Origin: CAYYJS01 sp964472315
GTDB lineage: Bacteria > Verrucomicrobiota > Kiritimatiellia > UBA8416
Direction of reading: 5' to 3'
NCBI GenBank assembly: GCA_964472315.1
Contig: CAYYJS010000015.1
Location: forward strand, 1 to 64,000
Length of the DNA: 64,000 nucleotides
Shown: in pieces, positions 33,257 to 41,050 of the stretch
How positions within the stretch are numbered: the first letter of the stretch is position 1
Layout of the letters: the number at the start of each line of letters is the position of its first letter
Notes under the pieces: model-generated
Told to the model about the DNA's origin: nothing
The model's input: the letters and a program-made list of their open reading frames with translations, nothing else
The model's database searches: none
Program-made: the position numbers and the translations under genes

Positions 33257-35848
33257 TCATCGCCTCCGCGTCATGCGGCGGCCAAAGTCTTCAGTGGTTC
33301 CGCAACTGTAATCTTCATCCATTGGAACATGGCATTGACGCCGTGGCGCCGGTCTCTGTTGTCGCGGTGCCGCGCCGCCCCCCGTTCCGATGCCGCCCCA
33401 GGCGGCGGCCACGTACAACATCGTTACCGCGTCGCCGTAGTCATGCCAGCCGGGTTGCGAGTGCCAGCGCCACACAGGGCCGAATTGCCCGGACAACTTC
33501 TCAACCAGCTTTTCGCGGGTCACTTGCTCGGCGAACTCGGCATGCCGCGCCCCATCGAACAGGCTCAGGCTCCCCGGTGCGTTCGGACTGGCAAGCCATG
33601 CCCGTTGCGAAACTTCCCGCCATGCGTCGGCATTGAATGCCAGGAATCGCCCCGCAACGGTGGATTCGGCAAGGTGGCAGTTTTCACGCGGTGCGCCGAT
33701 TGTGCCCTTGCCGCCGGGCCGGTACTTGTCCGCCGAAAAACCGCGCGCACACATAACGGGGATTCCCAGCGTTCGCGCCGGGCCGTCCAGGTAGCGCCGC
33801 ACAACATCGGGCATGTAACCCGCGTCAATGACCCACAGCGAAGGGCGGGCCGGTTCCCCGGCGCGCGTCAGCGGCAACGCGGCAATGCCCGCGCCGTGCG
33901 CAACGAGTGCCTCAAACATGGCGCGCTTGGCTTCACTCTCCGGGCAGTTCGTCGGAACGATTCCGCGCCCGTTGTTGTCGTGCCGGCCGTACCAGGCGAG
34001 CCACGCGGTTTGGTCGTTGCCGAATCCGGCGGCGGCGGAATGCAGCCCATAGTGGTTAAGGTCGGTTGCGGCTACGATCAGCCGGGCCTCGGCAGGCAGT
34101 TCGCCGCGGCGGCGGTCCGGATGAATGCGGGTCGCCACAAGGGCGGCGCTCAGGTCGTAGACGGTCGTTTCGGTTCTCATGGGTGCATTCTGCCTTTCTG
34201 CCATGAACGCCCGTTCGCCCAGCCGGTAGTAGTCGAACATCGCGGCATAGAATGCGTCGGGGTCATGGCGCTTTTTGTCAAACCGGGCGGGCCACGAAAC
34301 AGCCATGCCCTCAACCATGGCGGCTTTGTTCGCCTTGTAAAACGCCCGCGCCCGCTTTCCGCCGTCGTGCTCCGACAGCCCTTCGACGCGCACGGCGTTC
34401 CATTGCTCCCACAGGCGACGGGCGGGCGATGCCTTATCGGCGAACCCATCCGGCCATTGCGTGACTTGCCCGACTCTGACGGCCTCGAAGTCGGCATGCG
34501 TCAGGAAGTATTCGGCAACATCGCCCTCGTTCGCGACGGTACACGCCACCATGACAGAAAGCCGGGTGCCGGGTCCGCTCAGGTTGAACAGGTCGGACTC
34601 GATTCGTTCAACGGTTTGCCGGGTCAGCTTCGGACTTTCGGCCGTCGGTTTGTCTTGCGGATCGTCCAACAGCAGCACGTCGGGCCGGATTGTCGAACCG
34701 TCCGGCAGCCCGGCATGCAGCCCCCGGACGTTGCCCGCGATGCTCACAGCCCCCAGCGCGCCGCGCCCGTCGGGCAACACAAGCGCGCCGTCCATCACTC
34801 GAACGTCAGCCCCGCACAGGTCGCCGGTGTCCGCCCATGCCATGCCCTTCAAGCGGTTCGCGTGCGTTGACACCTCGAACGGGCCGCACACCTCGGGGTA
34901 ATCCGCGCGCAACCGGTCGTTGTCTGCCAGGGTCGCTATCCACTTGCGCAGCATGCGGCGCGCCGCTTGGTGACTCCATCCGGCAACCACAGGGAAGCGA
35001 CACGCCCCGGACAGAACAGCCCACAGGGCCACGCCAGCGAGCACGGTTGTCTTGCCCGTGCCGCGCGGCGCCGCCGTCGCCATGCCCGCGCCGGTGCGGA
35101 TCGCCCGGACAGCGGCCGCGATAATGTCTCGATGAACGCCACCCCACGGAAGCGGGAATGCGGCTTCCAGATACCAGCGCAACCAGCCGGCCGGGTCGCG
35201 TTCCAGGCGTGCGCGGCGGGCCGGGTCCGCACAGGATCGGCGCTCGATCATCGAAGACGCCTTGCGACGGTCCCGGCGGCGCTCGTTCGCGTCGCGGGCC
35301 GTGCCGTGCATCACATTGGCGGCCGCTTCCCATTGTTCCGACAGCGCCGCATCGTCACAACCCCGGCACAAGCGCCAGTTCAACCCCAGGGCCAGCGGGA
35401 CGGCTTCCACGCCAAGCCCGGCCAGGTGGTTGCGTAGGGCCGTCAGGGTTGCCCCGGTCGTGCCGATGTCGTCCACCAGCAGAACGCGCCCCCCGGCGGA
35501 TGCCGGCGGCGGAAACTCCATCGAAGCCAGGTCAACCGGCGCGGCGTGTCCGTACTTGCGCGGCGCAGTGGCGGCCGTGCGACGGATCGTCACGCCGAAA
35601 AGCTCCTGTAGGCGGCTTGTTGCAGCCGGGTCATGCCCCGGTACAGTCCACGCGGAAGCGCAGCCCAGGTCAGCGCGGGCGGCCTCAACCAGGCGTTGCC
35701 ACACGGCGGCGGATTCCCCGGACTTCTTGAACCTGAACACGCGTTGCGACGCCAGCGCCCCGCGTGTATCGCCCATCGCCCGCAGGCGGTATGTTGAGCG
35801 GTAAGGCAGCAGCCCCCGGATGCCAGTAGGTGACTCAGCGTAGATCAT
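33257..35848 (-). CDS. Phosphoribosyltransferase-like domain fused to a phage large terminase
   Basis: 863 residues in one uninterrupted frame from the ATG at 35848. Residues 25-165 look like a ComF-type phosphoribosyltransferase: the PRPP-binding loop is VLLVDDIGTTGATL (122-135), followed by a helix and strand. Residues 200-863 are a large terminase: Walker A PRGTGKTT (261-268), Walker B VLLLDDPQD (391-399), then an RNase H-like nuclease with acidic residues in VAATDLNHY (D596), VIDAG (D675) and HDYGDAVT (D806). Terminases pump and cut phage DNA during packaging. An internal ATG at 35251 (Met200) could start a terminase-only product but lacks a clear ribosome site. It overlaps the upstream small frame by 14 bases. 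Confidence 0.82.
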   Translation of the reverse strand: MIYAESPTGIRGLLPYRSTYRLRAMGDTRGALASQRVFRFKKSGESAAVWQRLVEAARADLGCASAWTVPGHDPAATSRLQELFGVTIRRTAATAPRKYGHAAPVDLASMEFPPPASAGGRVLLVDDIGTTGATLTALRNHLAGLGVEAVPLALGLNWRLCRGCDDAALSEQWEAAANVMHGTARDANERRRDRRKASSMIERRSCADPARRARLERDPAGWLRWYLEAAFPLPWGGVHRDIIAAAVRAIRTGAGMATAAPRGTGKTTVLAGVALWAVLSGACRFPVVAGWSHQAARRMLRKWIATLADNDRLRADYPEVCGPFEVSTHANRLKGMAWADTGDLCGADVRVMDGALVLPDGRGALGAVSIAGNVRGLHAGLPDGSTIRPDVLLLDDPQDKPTAESPKLTRQTVERIESDLFNLSGPGTRLSVMVACTVANEGDVAEYFLTHADFEAVRVGQVTQWPDGFADKASPARRLWEQWNAVRVEGLSEHDGGKRARAFYKANKAAMVEGMAVSWPARFDKKRHDPDAFYAAMFDYYRLGERAFMAERQNAPMRTETTVYDLSAALVATRIHPDRRRGELPAEARLIVAATDLNHYGLHSAAAGFGNDQTAWLAWYGRHDNNGRGIVPTNCPESEAKRAMFEALVAHGAGIAALPLTRAGEPARPSLWVIDAGYMPDVVRRYLDGPARTLGIPVMCARGFSADKYRPGGKGTIGAPRENCHLAESTVAGRFLAFNADAWREVSQRAWLASPNAPGSLSLFDGARHAEFAEQVTREKLVEKLSGQFGPVWRWHSQPGWHDYGDAVTMLYVAAAWGGIGTGGGAAPRQQRPAPRRQCHVPMDEDYSCGTTEDFGRRMTRRR

Positions 35849-36053
35849 TCAGACACCCCCCGCCCGGCGCGGACGCCCATCGGGCCGATACATTTTTGTC
35901 GTGGGGCGCCGGAAGGGGTATCGCGCGGGAAAGGGGGCAGGGAGGACCCGCATAGGGCCTTGTTTTCGGCCTCGGCATGCCGCAACCCATCGCCCGCGTA
36001 GCGCGTCGGCAACTAGGTTCCGGGCGGGGGTGCATGTCGGTCATGTCGGTCAT
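35835..36053 (-). CDS. Small open frame coupled to primase and terminase genes
   Basis: 72 residues (MTDMTDMHPRPEPS), rich in Pro and Arg, with no recognisable fold. Support comes from position: the ATG overlaps the primase stop as ATGA (36050-36053) and its 3' end overlaps the terminase start by 14 bases, so ribosomes reading the operon would translate it. The repeated ACATGACCG at its start (minus strand, within 36038-36056) encodes the MTDMTDM. It may be a genuine small protein or merely a coupling leader for the terminase. Confidence 0.4.
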   Translation of the reverse strand: MTDMTDMHPRPEPSCRRATRAMGCGMPRPKTRPYAGPPCPLSRAIPLPAPHDKNVSARWASAPGGGCLNDLR

Positions 36054-37939
36054 GTCGTCACTTCTGAAACTTTTCCACGAGAAGAATTCCCAGAAAAACT
36101 TTGTAAACTGGCGTCATGGGCGTCATGGGCGTCATGGTCGCCCGTTTTCCAGTCTTCGCGAAGCTCCACGCCAACCCAACCGCGCCCGGCATATCGACGG
36201 TCAGACTTGCAGTCATGCCCCCGCAATCGCTCCTGCAGGCGCTTGGGCGCAACCCGGTAGCGTTCGGTCGTCCCGTTTTCGCCGGCGTGTTCGTTGTAGG
36301 CGCGCCACACGTCAGACCACAGCGCCCAGGCGTGAGGGGTGAACCGTAGGCAATCCTCGAAGAACGCGGCCAGCGGGTCGGATTCCTGCCGGTATGCGGC
36401 CGTTGAACGGGTTACGGCGTCCGGTACGCGCAAGCCCTCGCGTTGCCACCGCAGGCAGCCCTCGACAGCCCATGCAAGCACAGCCGGCGCGCCACCGTCG
36501 GGATCGCGCAGGTATGGTTTGAGCGTCTTGTCGCGGCGTTCGGGGGGGACGGTGCGCTCGAAGCCGATTCTCAGGATTCGCCGCCATATCGCGCCATCAT
36601 CGGCGGACACCTTGGGGCAGTGATTCAGCGCCAGCCATAGCTTGAACTGGGGGCGGAAGTCGAATAGTTCGGCGTACAGGTGCCGGGCCGTTATGGGTTC
36701 GCCGCCGGTCAGATTCTTTGCCAGCGCCTCGGCAAGTTCCTTCCCCTGTTCCATCTCGGACGCGGCGGCCAATCGCGCACCTGCAAGTCCGGCGAGTTCA
36801 GGCGTCGCCCCGCCCGCGTTCGTGTCGCGCTTCTTGGTCAGCAGGTCGCTCGATACAGTACGAGCATAGTCGCCCATGATCGCCCGGACGGCATCCAGGA
36901 ACGTTGACTTGCCCGTGGCTTCCGGGCCGAAGATTAACAGCAGGATTTCCTCGGTGGTCAAGCCGGTGAGAGTGTACCCGACGAGGACCTGCAAACAGGC
37001 GATAACATCCGCGTCGCCCCCGGTGGCGTCGTCAAGGAAGCGCTCCCAGCGCTCGCAGCGACATCGCGGCCGGTACTCGACCGGCGCCACCTTGGTTAGC
37101 AGGTCCGCCCGATTGTGCGCTCGCAGGGTGCCGGTTCTCAGGTCAAGCGTGCCGTTCAAGACGTTCAACGCCCATGGGTCGGAGTCCAGTTCATCGGCGG
37201 CGACGGCGATACCCGGCCGGCTCTTCGCCACCTCCACCATGGCGGCCAGCTTGTCGCGGGCCTCGGACTTGACCGCGTGCTTGAACAGTTCTTGCCCCAT
37301 GTCGCGGCCGCGTCCGGCGCTTGCGGGTGCGGCGGCGGCCTCGTGCCGGATCGCCCGCGCGGTTTCGGCCGCCAAGCCGTAGATACGCAGCGCGGAATCG
37401 ACAACCCATCGCCGGCCGTCCCACACGCGCCACACTTTGCGCGCGACATCCCACCGCATCGAATCGCCGTGCATCGCAACCAGGCGTTCGGCGTTGCCCA
37501 AGTCGGTCAGCGCATACGGCATCCCACCTCGGGCGGCCTCGACGGGATTGGCCGGGCGGTTGCGGGCGGTTGCGACGCGCTCGATGTAGAATGGTGCGTG
37601 CTCGGAAGTGGGGCATGCGTCGGCGCAGGCATCGAAGAAGGTGGACGGCAATCCAGTCGCGTCAAGCATCGAAAGCGGATCAACCAGTTGTCCGGCCGCG
37701 CGCAGTCGTAGGGCGGTGGCGAACGCGAATGCGCAATCCGAGCAGGCAAACATGTCCGGTTGCAGCTTGGCGGCGACGGCTAGGTCAACCGCATCTTCGT
37801 CCACGATCAACGCGCCGATCAGCGCCCGCTCGAATTGTGAAGCATCCCCCGCGCCGGACGCCGCAGAACCGCCAGGAAGTGCGGCGGTGCCGGCGGGCGG
37901 GGGCAAATGGTTGCGCTGGCGGTTCTGGGGGTAACTCAT
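36050..37939 (-). CDS. P4/D5-type primase-helicase with a DnaB-N-like domain
   Basis: 629 residues from the ATG at 37939, which overlaps the upstream stop as ATGA. Residues 33-125 resemble the DnaB N-terminal domain (FERALIGALIVDEDAVDLAV). TDLGNAERLVAMHGD (145-159) and WDGRRW are typical of the D5_N/phage P4-primase group, and NVLNGTLDLRTGTL follows. The superfamily 3 helicase core has Walker A GPEATGKST (338-346), LAAASEM with E395, ALNHCPK (sensor 1 N439) and IWRRILRIGF with arginine-finger candidates. It would initiate replication of the excised element. The C-terminal HDAHDAHDAS stretch is encoded by short direct repeats (about 36112-36130). No archaeo-eukaryotic primase motif was identified with confidence. 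Confidence 0.82.
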   Translation of the reverse strand: MSYPQNRQRNHLPPPAGTAALPGGSAASGAGDASQFERALIGALIVDEDAVDLAVAAKLQPDMFACSDCAFAFATALRLRAAGQLVDPLSMLDATGLPSTFFDACADACPTSEHAPFYIERVATARNRPANPVEAARGGMPYALTDLGNAERLVAMHGDSMRWDVARKVWRVWDGRRWVVDSALRIYGLAAETARAIRHEAAAAPASAGRGRDMGQELFKHAVKSEARDKLAAMVEVAKSRPGIAVAADELDSDPWALNVLNGTLDLRTGTLRAHNRADLLTKVAPVEYRPRCRCERWERFLDDATGGDADVIACLQVLVGYTLTGLTTEEILLLIFGPEATGKSTFLDAVRAIMGDYARTVSSDLLTKKRDTNAGGATPELAGLAGARLAAASEMEQGKELAEALAKNLTGGEPITARHLYAELFDFRPQFKLWLALNHCPKVSADDGAIWRRILRIGFERTVPPERRDKTLKPYLRDPDGGAPAVLAWAVEGCLRWQREGLRVPDAVTRSTAAYRQESDPLAAFFEDCLRFTPHAWALWSDVWRAYNEHAGENGTTERYRVAPKRLQERLRGHDCKSDRRYAGRGWVGVELREDWKTGDHDAHDAHDASLQSFSGNSSRGKVSEVTT

Positions 37940-38139
37940 GGCCGGGACTCCGGCACGATCTGAACGCGCATCGCCGAAAGCCATTTGTCCAGGTCGCGGC
38001 GGGCGAATAGAACCTTGCGGCTTCCGACACGGAAAAACGGGAGTTCCCCGGCGGCCTTGGCGGCGTCCAGGGTTCGCGCCGAAAGTGAACAATAGGCGCT
38101 TGCGTCGTTCTTTGTGAGGTAGGCGGTTGCATCGGTCAT
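37936..38139 (-). CDS. Excisionase-like helix-turn-helix protein
   Basis: 67 residues, a small MerR/HTH_17-type domain: YLTKNDASAYCSLSARTLD, GELPFFRVGSRKVLFARRDL and DKWL. This is the pattern of excisionases and related phage DNA-binding proteins (AlpA/Xis-like). The start overlaps the XRE stop (ATGA at 38136-38139) and the stop overlaps the primase start, so it is embedded in the operon. It probably binds arm sites to direct excision, or regulates a promoter. Confidence 0.75.
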   Translation of the reverse strand: MTDATAYLTKNDASAYCSLSARTLDAAKAAGELPFFRVGSRKVLFARRDLDKWLSAMRVQIVPESRP

Positions 38140-38351
38140 TGCGCGGCCTCCCCGGCGAACATCTCAGGAAAAGCCACCGACGGCGGCATGCCCAGCGAGT
38201 CCGCCCAGGTCCGGGCCTCGTCAACGCGCGGTCTGTAGCGGCCGCGCTCGATGTCGTAGACGCGTTGCTCAGTAATTCCGACGAGTTCGCCCAGCGCGAC
38301 GGCGGGCAGCCCCGCAGCCAACCGCGCCGCCTTCAAGTGTCTTCGTTGCAT
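38136..38351 (-). CDS. XRE-family repressor-like regulator
   Basis: 71 residues from the ATG at 38351 (MQRRHLKAARLAAGLPAVA); a further in-frame codon at 38405 would overlap the operator. Standard Cro/CI-type HTH: LKAARLAAGL, VALGELVGITEQRVYDIERG. It is the first gene of the element's main operon and lies just downstream of a perfect inverted repeat, so it probably controls its own operon as an immunity or maintenance repressor. Confidence 0.78.
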   Translation of the reverse strand: MQRRHLKAARLAAGLPAVALGELVGITEQRVYDIERGRYRPRVDEARTWADSLGMPPSVAFPEMFAGEAAQ

Positions 38352-38397
38352 CGCGTGCCCTTTGTTGTTTGTCTTTGTTGCTTGCAACTTAATAACG

Positions 38398-38416
38398 CGG
38401 GACATTTCGTGTCCCG
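38398..38416. promoter_or_regulatory. Perfect inverted-repeat operator before the XRE operon
   Basis: CGGGACA-TTTCG-TGTCCCG: 7-bp perfect arms separated by 5 bases, between the upstream terminator and the XRE gene. A second small palindrome GTTGC-TT-GCAAC lies nearby towards the gene. The operon promoter should lie here; I could not fix its -10 and -35 boxes. Confidence 0.6.
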
Positions 38417-38424
38417 GCAGCGAG

Positions 38425-38462
38425 AAAAAAAAAGGCCGGTCAGCATTTCGCCAACCGGCCTT
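38425..38462 (-). terminator. Intrinsic terminator after the winged-helix-like gene
   Basis: On the minus strand AAGGCCGGT and ACCGGCCTT form a 9-bp stem around a 13-base loop, and the 3' arm runs into a tract of nine T (some shared with the stem). It separates the integrase-side transcription unit from the XRE operon. Confidence 0.88.
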
Positions 38463-38483
38463 CAGTGTTGTTGCGTGGTGTCT

Positions 38484-39374
38484 CTACGTGGTGAACGCCT
38501 TGCCCGTGTACCGCCAGCGCCCGGAAACGGGTTTCAAGTGTTCGTGCAGATAGGCGCCCGCGTCGCGGTGGTGTTTCTTCACTTCGTCAATGGCGCGCCG
38601 GATCGCTTTATCAACCCGCGTTCGCTCGGTTTCGGATACAGGGTCCGGCGGCCGGCGGCGGCCTCGGGGTGCCCCCTCGCCATACGCTCGAAGTTCGCGG
38701 CGGATGTTTTGCGCGTGCTCGGTGTCGCCGTCGGCAATCGCCCCGCGCAACTCTTCTTTCCGGCTCGCAACGTAAGCCACGATTTCCGGGTCATTCATCC
38801 ATCGGCGACGCTCCGCTTCGTCGGCGTGGTCAACCGATCTTCGGTCCGCATCGGTTCCCGGCGTCGGTGTGTTTTCGTCTTGCTCTACAGTACACGCAGC
38901 GCCGGGCGGTAACGGGTGCGCCATGCCGCACAATTCGCGCGGCGTCAACCCCTCGGTGCCGCATTTCAGCAGCGCATGAATATACGCCATGCCCTTTTTG
39001 TTTTCCAGCAGCGGCGCGCGCCGTCCGCCGTACGCAACAAGCCACAAGTTGCCCATGCGTGCGAAAATACTTCCGCGGGACTCAACGGCGGCAAGAATAC
39101 TCTCGAAGTGCTTCTTGTCGCGCTCCTGTTGCCAGTCTCGAACACGAAGAACACGGCGCGCCCGGCCCTCGGTGGCCGGCGCATACTTCCGCCCATCAGC
39201 GTCACGATATACCGCACCCCCCATGTCGCGGAATTCGCCCCAGTCTATGAAACGGGAAAGCAGCGCTTCATGCTCGCGTTCTTCGGCGGGTGTCAGCGTG
39301 CGGCCGGTCAACTCGCCCAGGCGGCGCAAGTCCGCCGGTGTGGGTCGTTTCGATTTCGGTGTGGTCGTTTTCAT
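38484..39374 (-). CDS. Winged-helix-like regulatory protein of the integrated element
   Basis: 296 residues from the ATG at 39374, with AGGAGA upstream. The middle section FARMGNLWLVAYGGRR followed by LLENKKGMAYIHALL has the pattern of a domain seen in many planctomycete, verrucomicrobial and actinobacterial regulators (WxIxYxG...DxKGLxYLxxLL). The C-terminus (RTRVDKAIRRAIDEVKKHH) matches the helical tail that usually accompanies it. The linker is acidic and variable. Probably a DNA-binding regulator, but no experimental function is known to me. It lies 93 bases after the integrase stop and ends before a strong terminator. Confidence 0.6.
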   Translation of the reverse strand: MKTTTPKSKRPTPADLRRLGELTGRTLTPAEEREHEALLSRFIDWGEFRDMGGAVYRDADGRKYAPATEGRARRVLRVRDWQQERDKKHFESILAAVESRGSIFARMGNLWLVAYGGRRAPLLENKKGMAYIHALLKCGTEGLTPRELCGMAHPLPPGAACTVEQDENTPTPGTDADRRSVDHADEAERRRWMNDPEIVAYVASRKEELRGAIADGDTEHAQNIRRELRAYGEGAPRGRRRPPDPVSETERTRVDKAIRRAIDEVKKHHRDAGAYLHEHLKPVSGRWRYTGKAFTT

Positions 39375-39467
39375 GTCGCGTTCTCCTATTAGAACGCCCA
39401 GGGCGGCCGGAATAGGCCAGCGCGCCCCAGGACTTCCGGCGGGGATCAACCGCCGGTCAATTTGTGT

Positions 39468-40826
39468 CTAACCAGCTTTCGCGGAAAATGCAATCTCGTT
39501 CGCTTCGGCCTCGGGGCGGATGTTCCAGAACCGCGCGGCGTCTTCTTTGCGAACCGCGCGGCGGTAATGCTCGAAGGTGGTGTCGATGGTGCGGTGCCCC
39601 ATCTGTAGGGCCGTCTTGCCGGCGTTCTCATGTTCGGCCATGTGGTAACTGCCGAACGAATGCCGCATGCAGTCAGGCGCCCAGCGGACGCCAGCGCCGC
39701 GCCGGACACGTTCCACGGCCGCGCGCGGTGCGGCAACCGGGCCGCCCGGCCGGCGGTGGGGCAGCAACCAGGCGACAAGGTTCGCGCTCATCTCAATGAA
39801 GCGCTCGTCGCCGGTCTTTGACACGTCCGCGCGGATGTCGATTTCGGCGCGCTCGAAGTTAATGTCCTGCCATGTTACGCGGGCAAGTTCGCCATTCGGG
39901 CGGATGCCTGCGAACAGGGCCAGCGCGAAGTAAGGGACGGCCTCGGGGACGTTCGCGGCGGCGTACCGCATGACGGCTTCCACGTCTTCAACCGGCAAGA
40001 CGTAAGGGCGGCCCTTGGCGTTCTTCGAGGTCTTCGGCGTCATCAGCGCTTCGGCCGGATTCTCTCGAACGTATTTCCGGGCCTTGGCGAAATTGAACAG
40101 CCCCACCAGGTGAACACGGAAACCGCGCCACGTCGCCTTTGCCTTCGTCGCGTGCCGCTCCATCCAGCGTTCGAGGTCTGCCGTTGTAACGTGCGCCACG
40201 GGGACGCCCGCGAAGTCGGACGCGAAACCGGACGGCTTCAAGCGTAGGGTGCCCCCTCCGTCGCGTTCGATGTTGCGCGGTGCGCCGCAACCCAGGCGTT
40301 GCCGGATGTCGCGGATAGTGGCTTCTCGGCGGTCAACCTTCAACCGGCTTTCGATGTACTCTTCAACCAAAGCGTCAACCGTGCGGTCGCCTCCGTCGGG
40401 GAAGTGGCGGTCCATGAAGAACCGCGCGGCGTCGGTCATCGTCGCTTTGCCGTCCAAAGTCTTCAGCGCCCCGGCGGCATCCCGAATATGTCCCAGGTCA
40501 AGCCCGGTGTCGCGGATCGTCTTGAACAGCGTTGCGGCTTCACCCAGCTTCACGCCCGGACCCAGGATGTTCAGGGCGGCGGCCGCGTCTTGCACGTCGC
40601 CAGTCAGAAACCGTTGCGCCCCTTCGCCGATCTTGCGCGAAAGCAACCTCTGTTCAGCCTGCCACGTCTCGACAGCCCGGACAGCGGCCGCATGCGTCTT
40701 GAACGTCTTGCGAACGCGCTTGCCCCCTATGACTCCAAAGTCAGCAATGACGCGCGGGTATTCCCGGCCGTTGACGCGGACAACCGTTTCCCGTATCTTG
40801 GGTTCATGCATCTTGTCGGCTTCCAT
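39468..40826 (-). CDS. int: Tyrosine recombinase (element integrase)
   Basis: 452 residues from the ATG at 40826, picked for the AGGAGGG eight bases upstream; the open frame runs on through attR as antisense tRNA and should be ignored. There is an N-terminal arm-binding-like region, a core-binding domain (about 140-270) and a catalytic domain with R309 (AGIRPNGE), K337 (SKTGDER), R388 (CMRHSF), H411 (MGHRTIDTT) and nucleophile Y421 (FEHYRR). The usual first histidine of box II (HxxR) is aspartate 385 here (DCMR). It sits 113 bases from attR and reads inward. It should catalyse integration at the tRNA-Arg repeat. Confidence 0.92.
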   Translation of the reverse strand: MEADKMHEPKIRETVVRVNGREYPRVIADFGVIGGKRVRKTFKTHAAAVRAVETWQAEQRLLSRKIGEGAQRFLTGDVQDAAAALNILGPGVKLGEAATLFKTIRDTGLDLGHIRDAAGALKTLDGKATMTDAARFFMDRHFPDGGDRTVDALVEEYIESRLKVDRREATIRDIRQRLGCGAPRNIERDGGGTLRLKPSGFASDFAGVPVAHVTTADLERWMERHATKAKATWRGFRVHLVGLFNFAKARKYVRENPAEALMTPKTSKNAKGRPYVLPVEDVEAVMRYAAANVPEAVPYFALALFAGIRPNGELARVTWQDINFERAEIDIRADVSKTGDERFIEMSANLVAWLLPHRRPGGPVAAPRAAVERVRRGAGVRWAPDCMRHSFGSYHMAEHENAGKTALQMGHRTIDTTFEHYRRAVRKEDAARFWNIRPEAEANEIAFSAKAG

Positions 40827-40870
40827 CGTTGCGCCCTCCTCTGTTTGTGCCTTGATCATGGGTTGAACTT

Positions 40871-40888
40871 GGCACAAACACGGCACAA
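40871..40888 (+). promoter_or_regulatory. Right-end paired GGCACAA sites
   Basis: GGCACAA at 40871 and 40882, 11 bases apart as in the left end, lying between the integrase gene and attR. Occupancy could also affect integrase transcription. Confidence 0.6.
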
Positions 40889-40938
40889 CGTCAACTTGAT
40901 TTTTTCCGGCGGCGGCCGAAACTTGCGCAAATGCCTTG

Positions 40939-40992
40939 CTTACAAGCCTTTGCCCCGGTAGCTCAGTAGGACAGAGCAACGGATTCCTAATC
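40939..40992 (+). repeat. attR: 54-bp repeat overlapping the intact tRNA-Arg
   Basis: Identical to 30701-30754. It covers 13 bases upstream plus the 5' half of tRNA-Arg down to the anticodon stem, so the element supplies the 5' portion of the working tRNA and everything upstream of it. Confidence 0.93.
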
Positions 40993-41028
40993 CGTAGGTC
41001 GCGCGTTCAAGTCGCGCCCGGGGTACCA
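40952..41028 (+). tRNA. tRNA-Arg (anticodon CCT), CCA encoded
   Basis: The acceptor stem GCCCCGG pairs with CCGGGGT (one G-T at the first pair). D arm GCTC...GAGC, anticodon arm ACGGA-TTCCTAA-TCCGT with CCT, T arm GCGCG-TTCAAGT-CGCGC, discriminator A and encoded CCA. It is reconstituted at the right end of the integrated element. Confidence 0.96.
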
Positions 41029-41050
41029 ACCTGCGTCAGCCAGCGCGGAT

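Larger units (their letters stand above)
30701..40992. mobile_element. 10.2-kb integrated satellite-like element in tRNA-Arg(CCT)
   Basis: The interval is bounded by perfect 54-bp direct repeats (30701-30754 and 40939-40992). The right copy belongs to an intact tRNA-Arg gene, the left to a broken one. The interior encodes, from the right, a tyrosine recombinase, a winged-helix-like protein, XRE repressor, excisionase-like HTH, P4-type primase-helicase, a small open frame, PRTase-terminase, two unknowns, an ERCC4 nuclease and a degraded fragment, all on the minus strand. No capsid, portal, tail or relaxase gene is seen. This content fits a phage satellite or an integrative element that borrows a helper's particles; mobility is inferred. 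Confidence 0.85.

Noticed and set aside
40827..40979. N-terminal extension of the integrase through attR
   Set aside because: It translates antisense tRNA-Arg. The ATG at 40826 has an ideal ribosome site.
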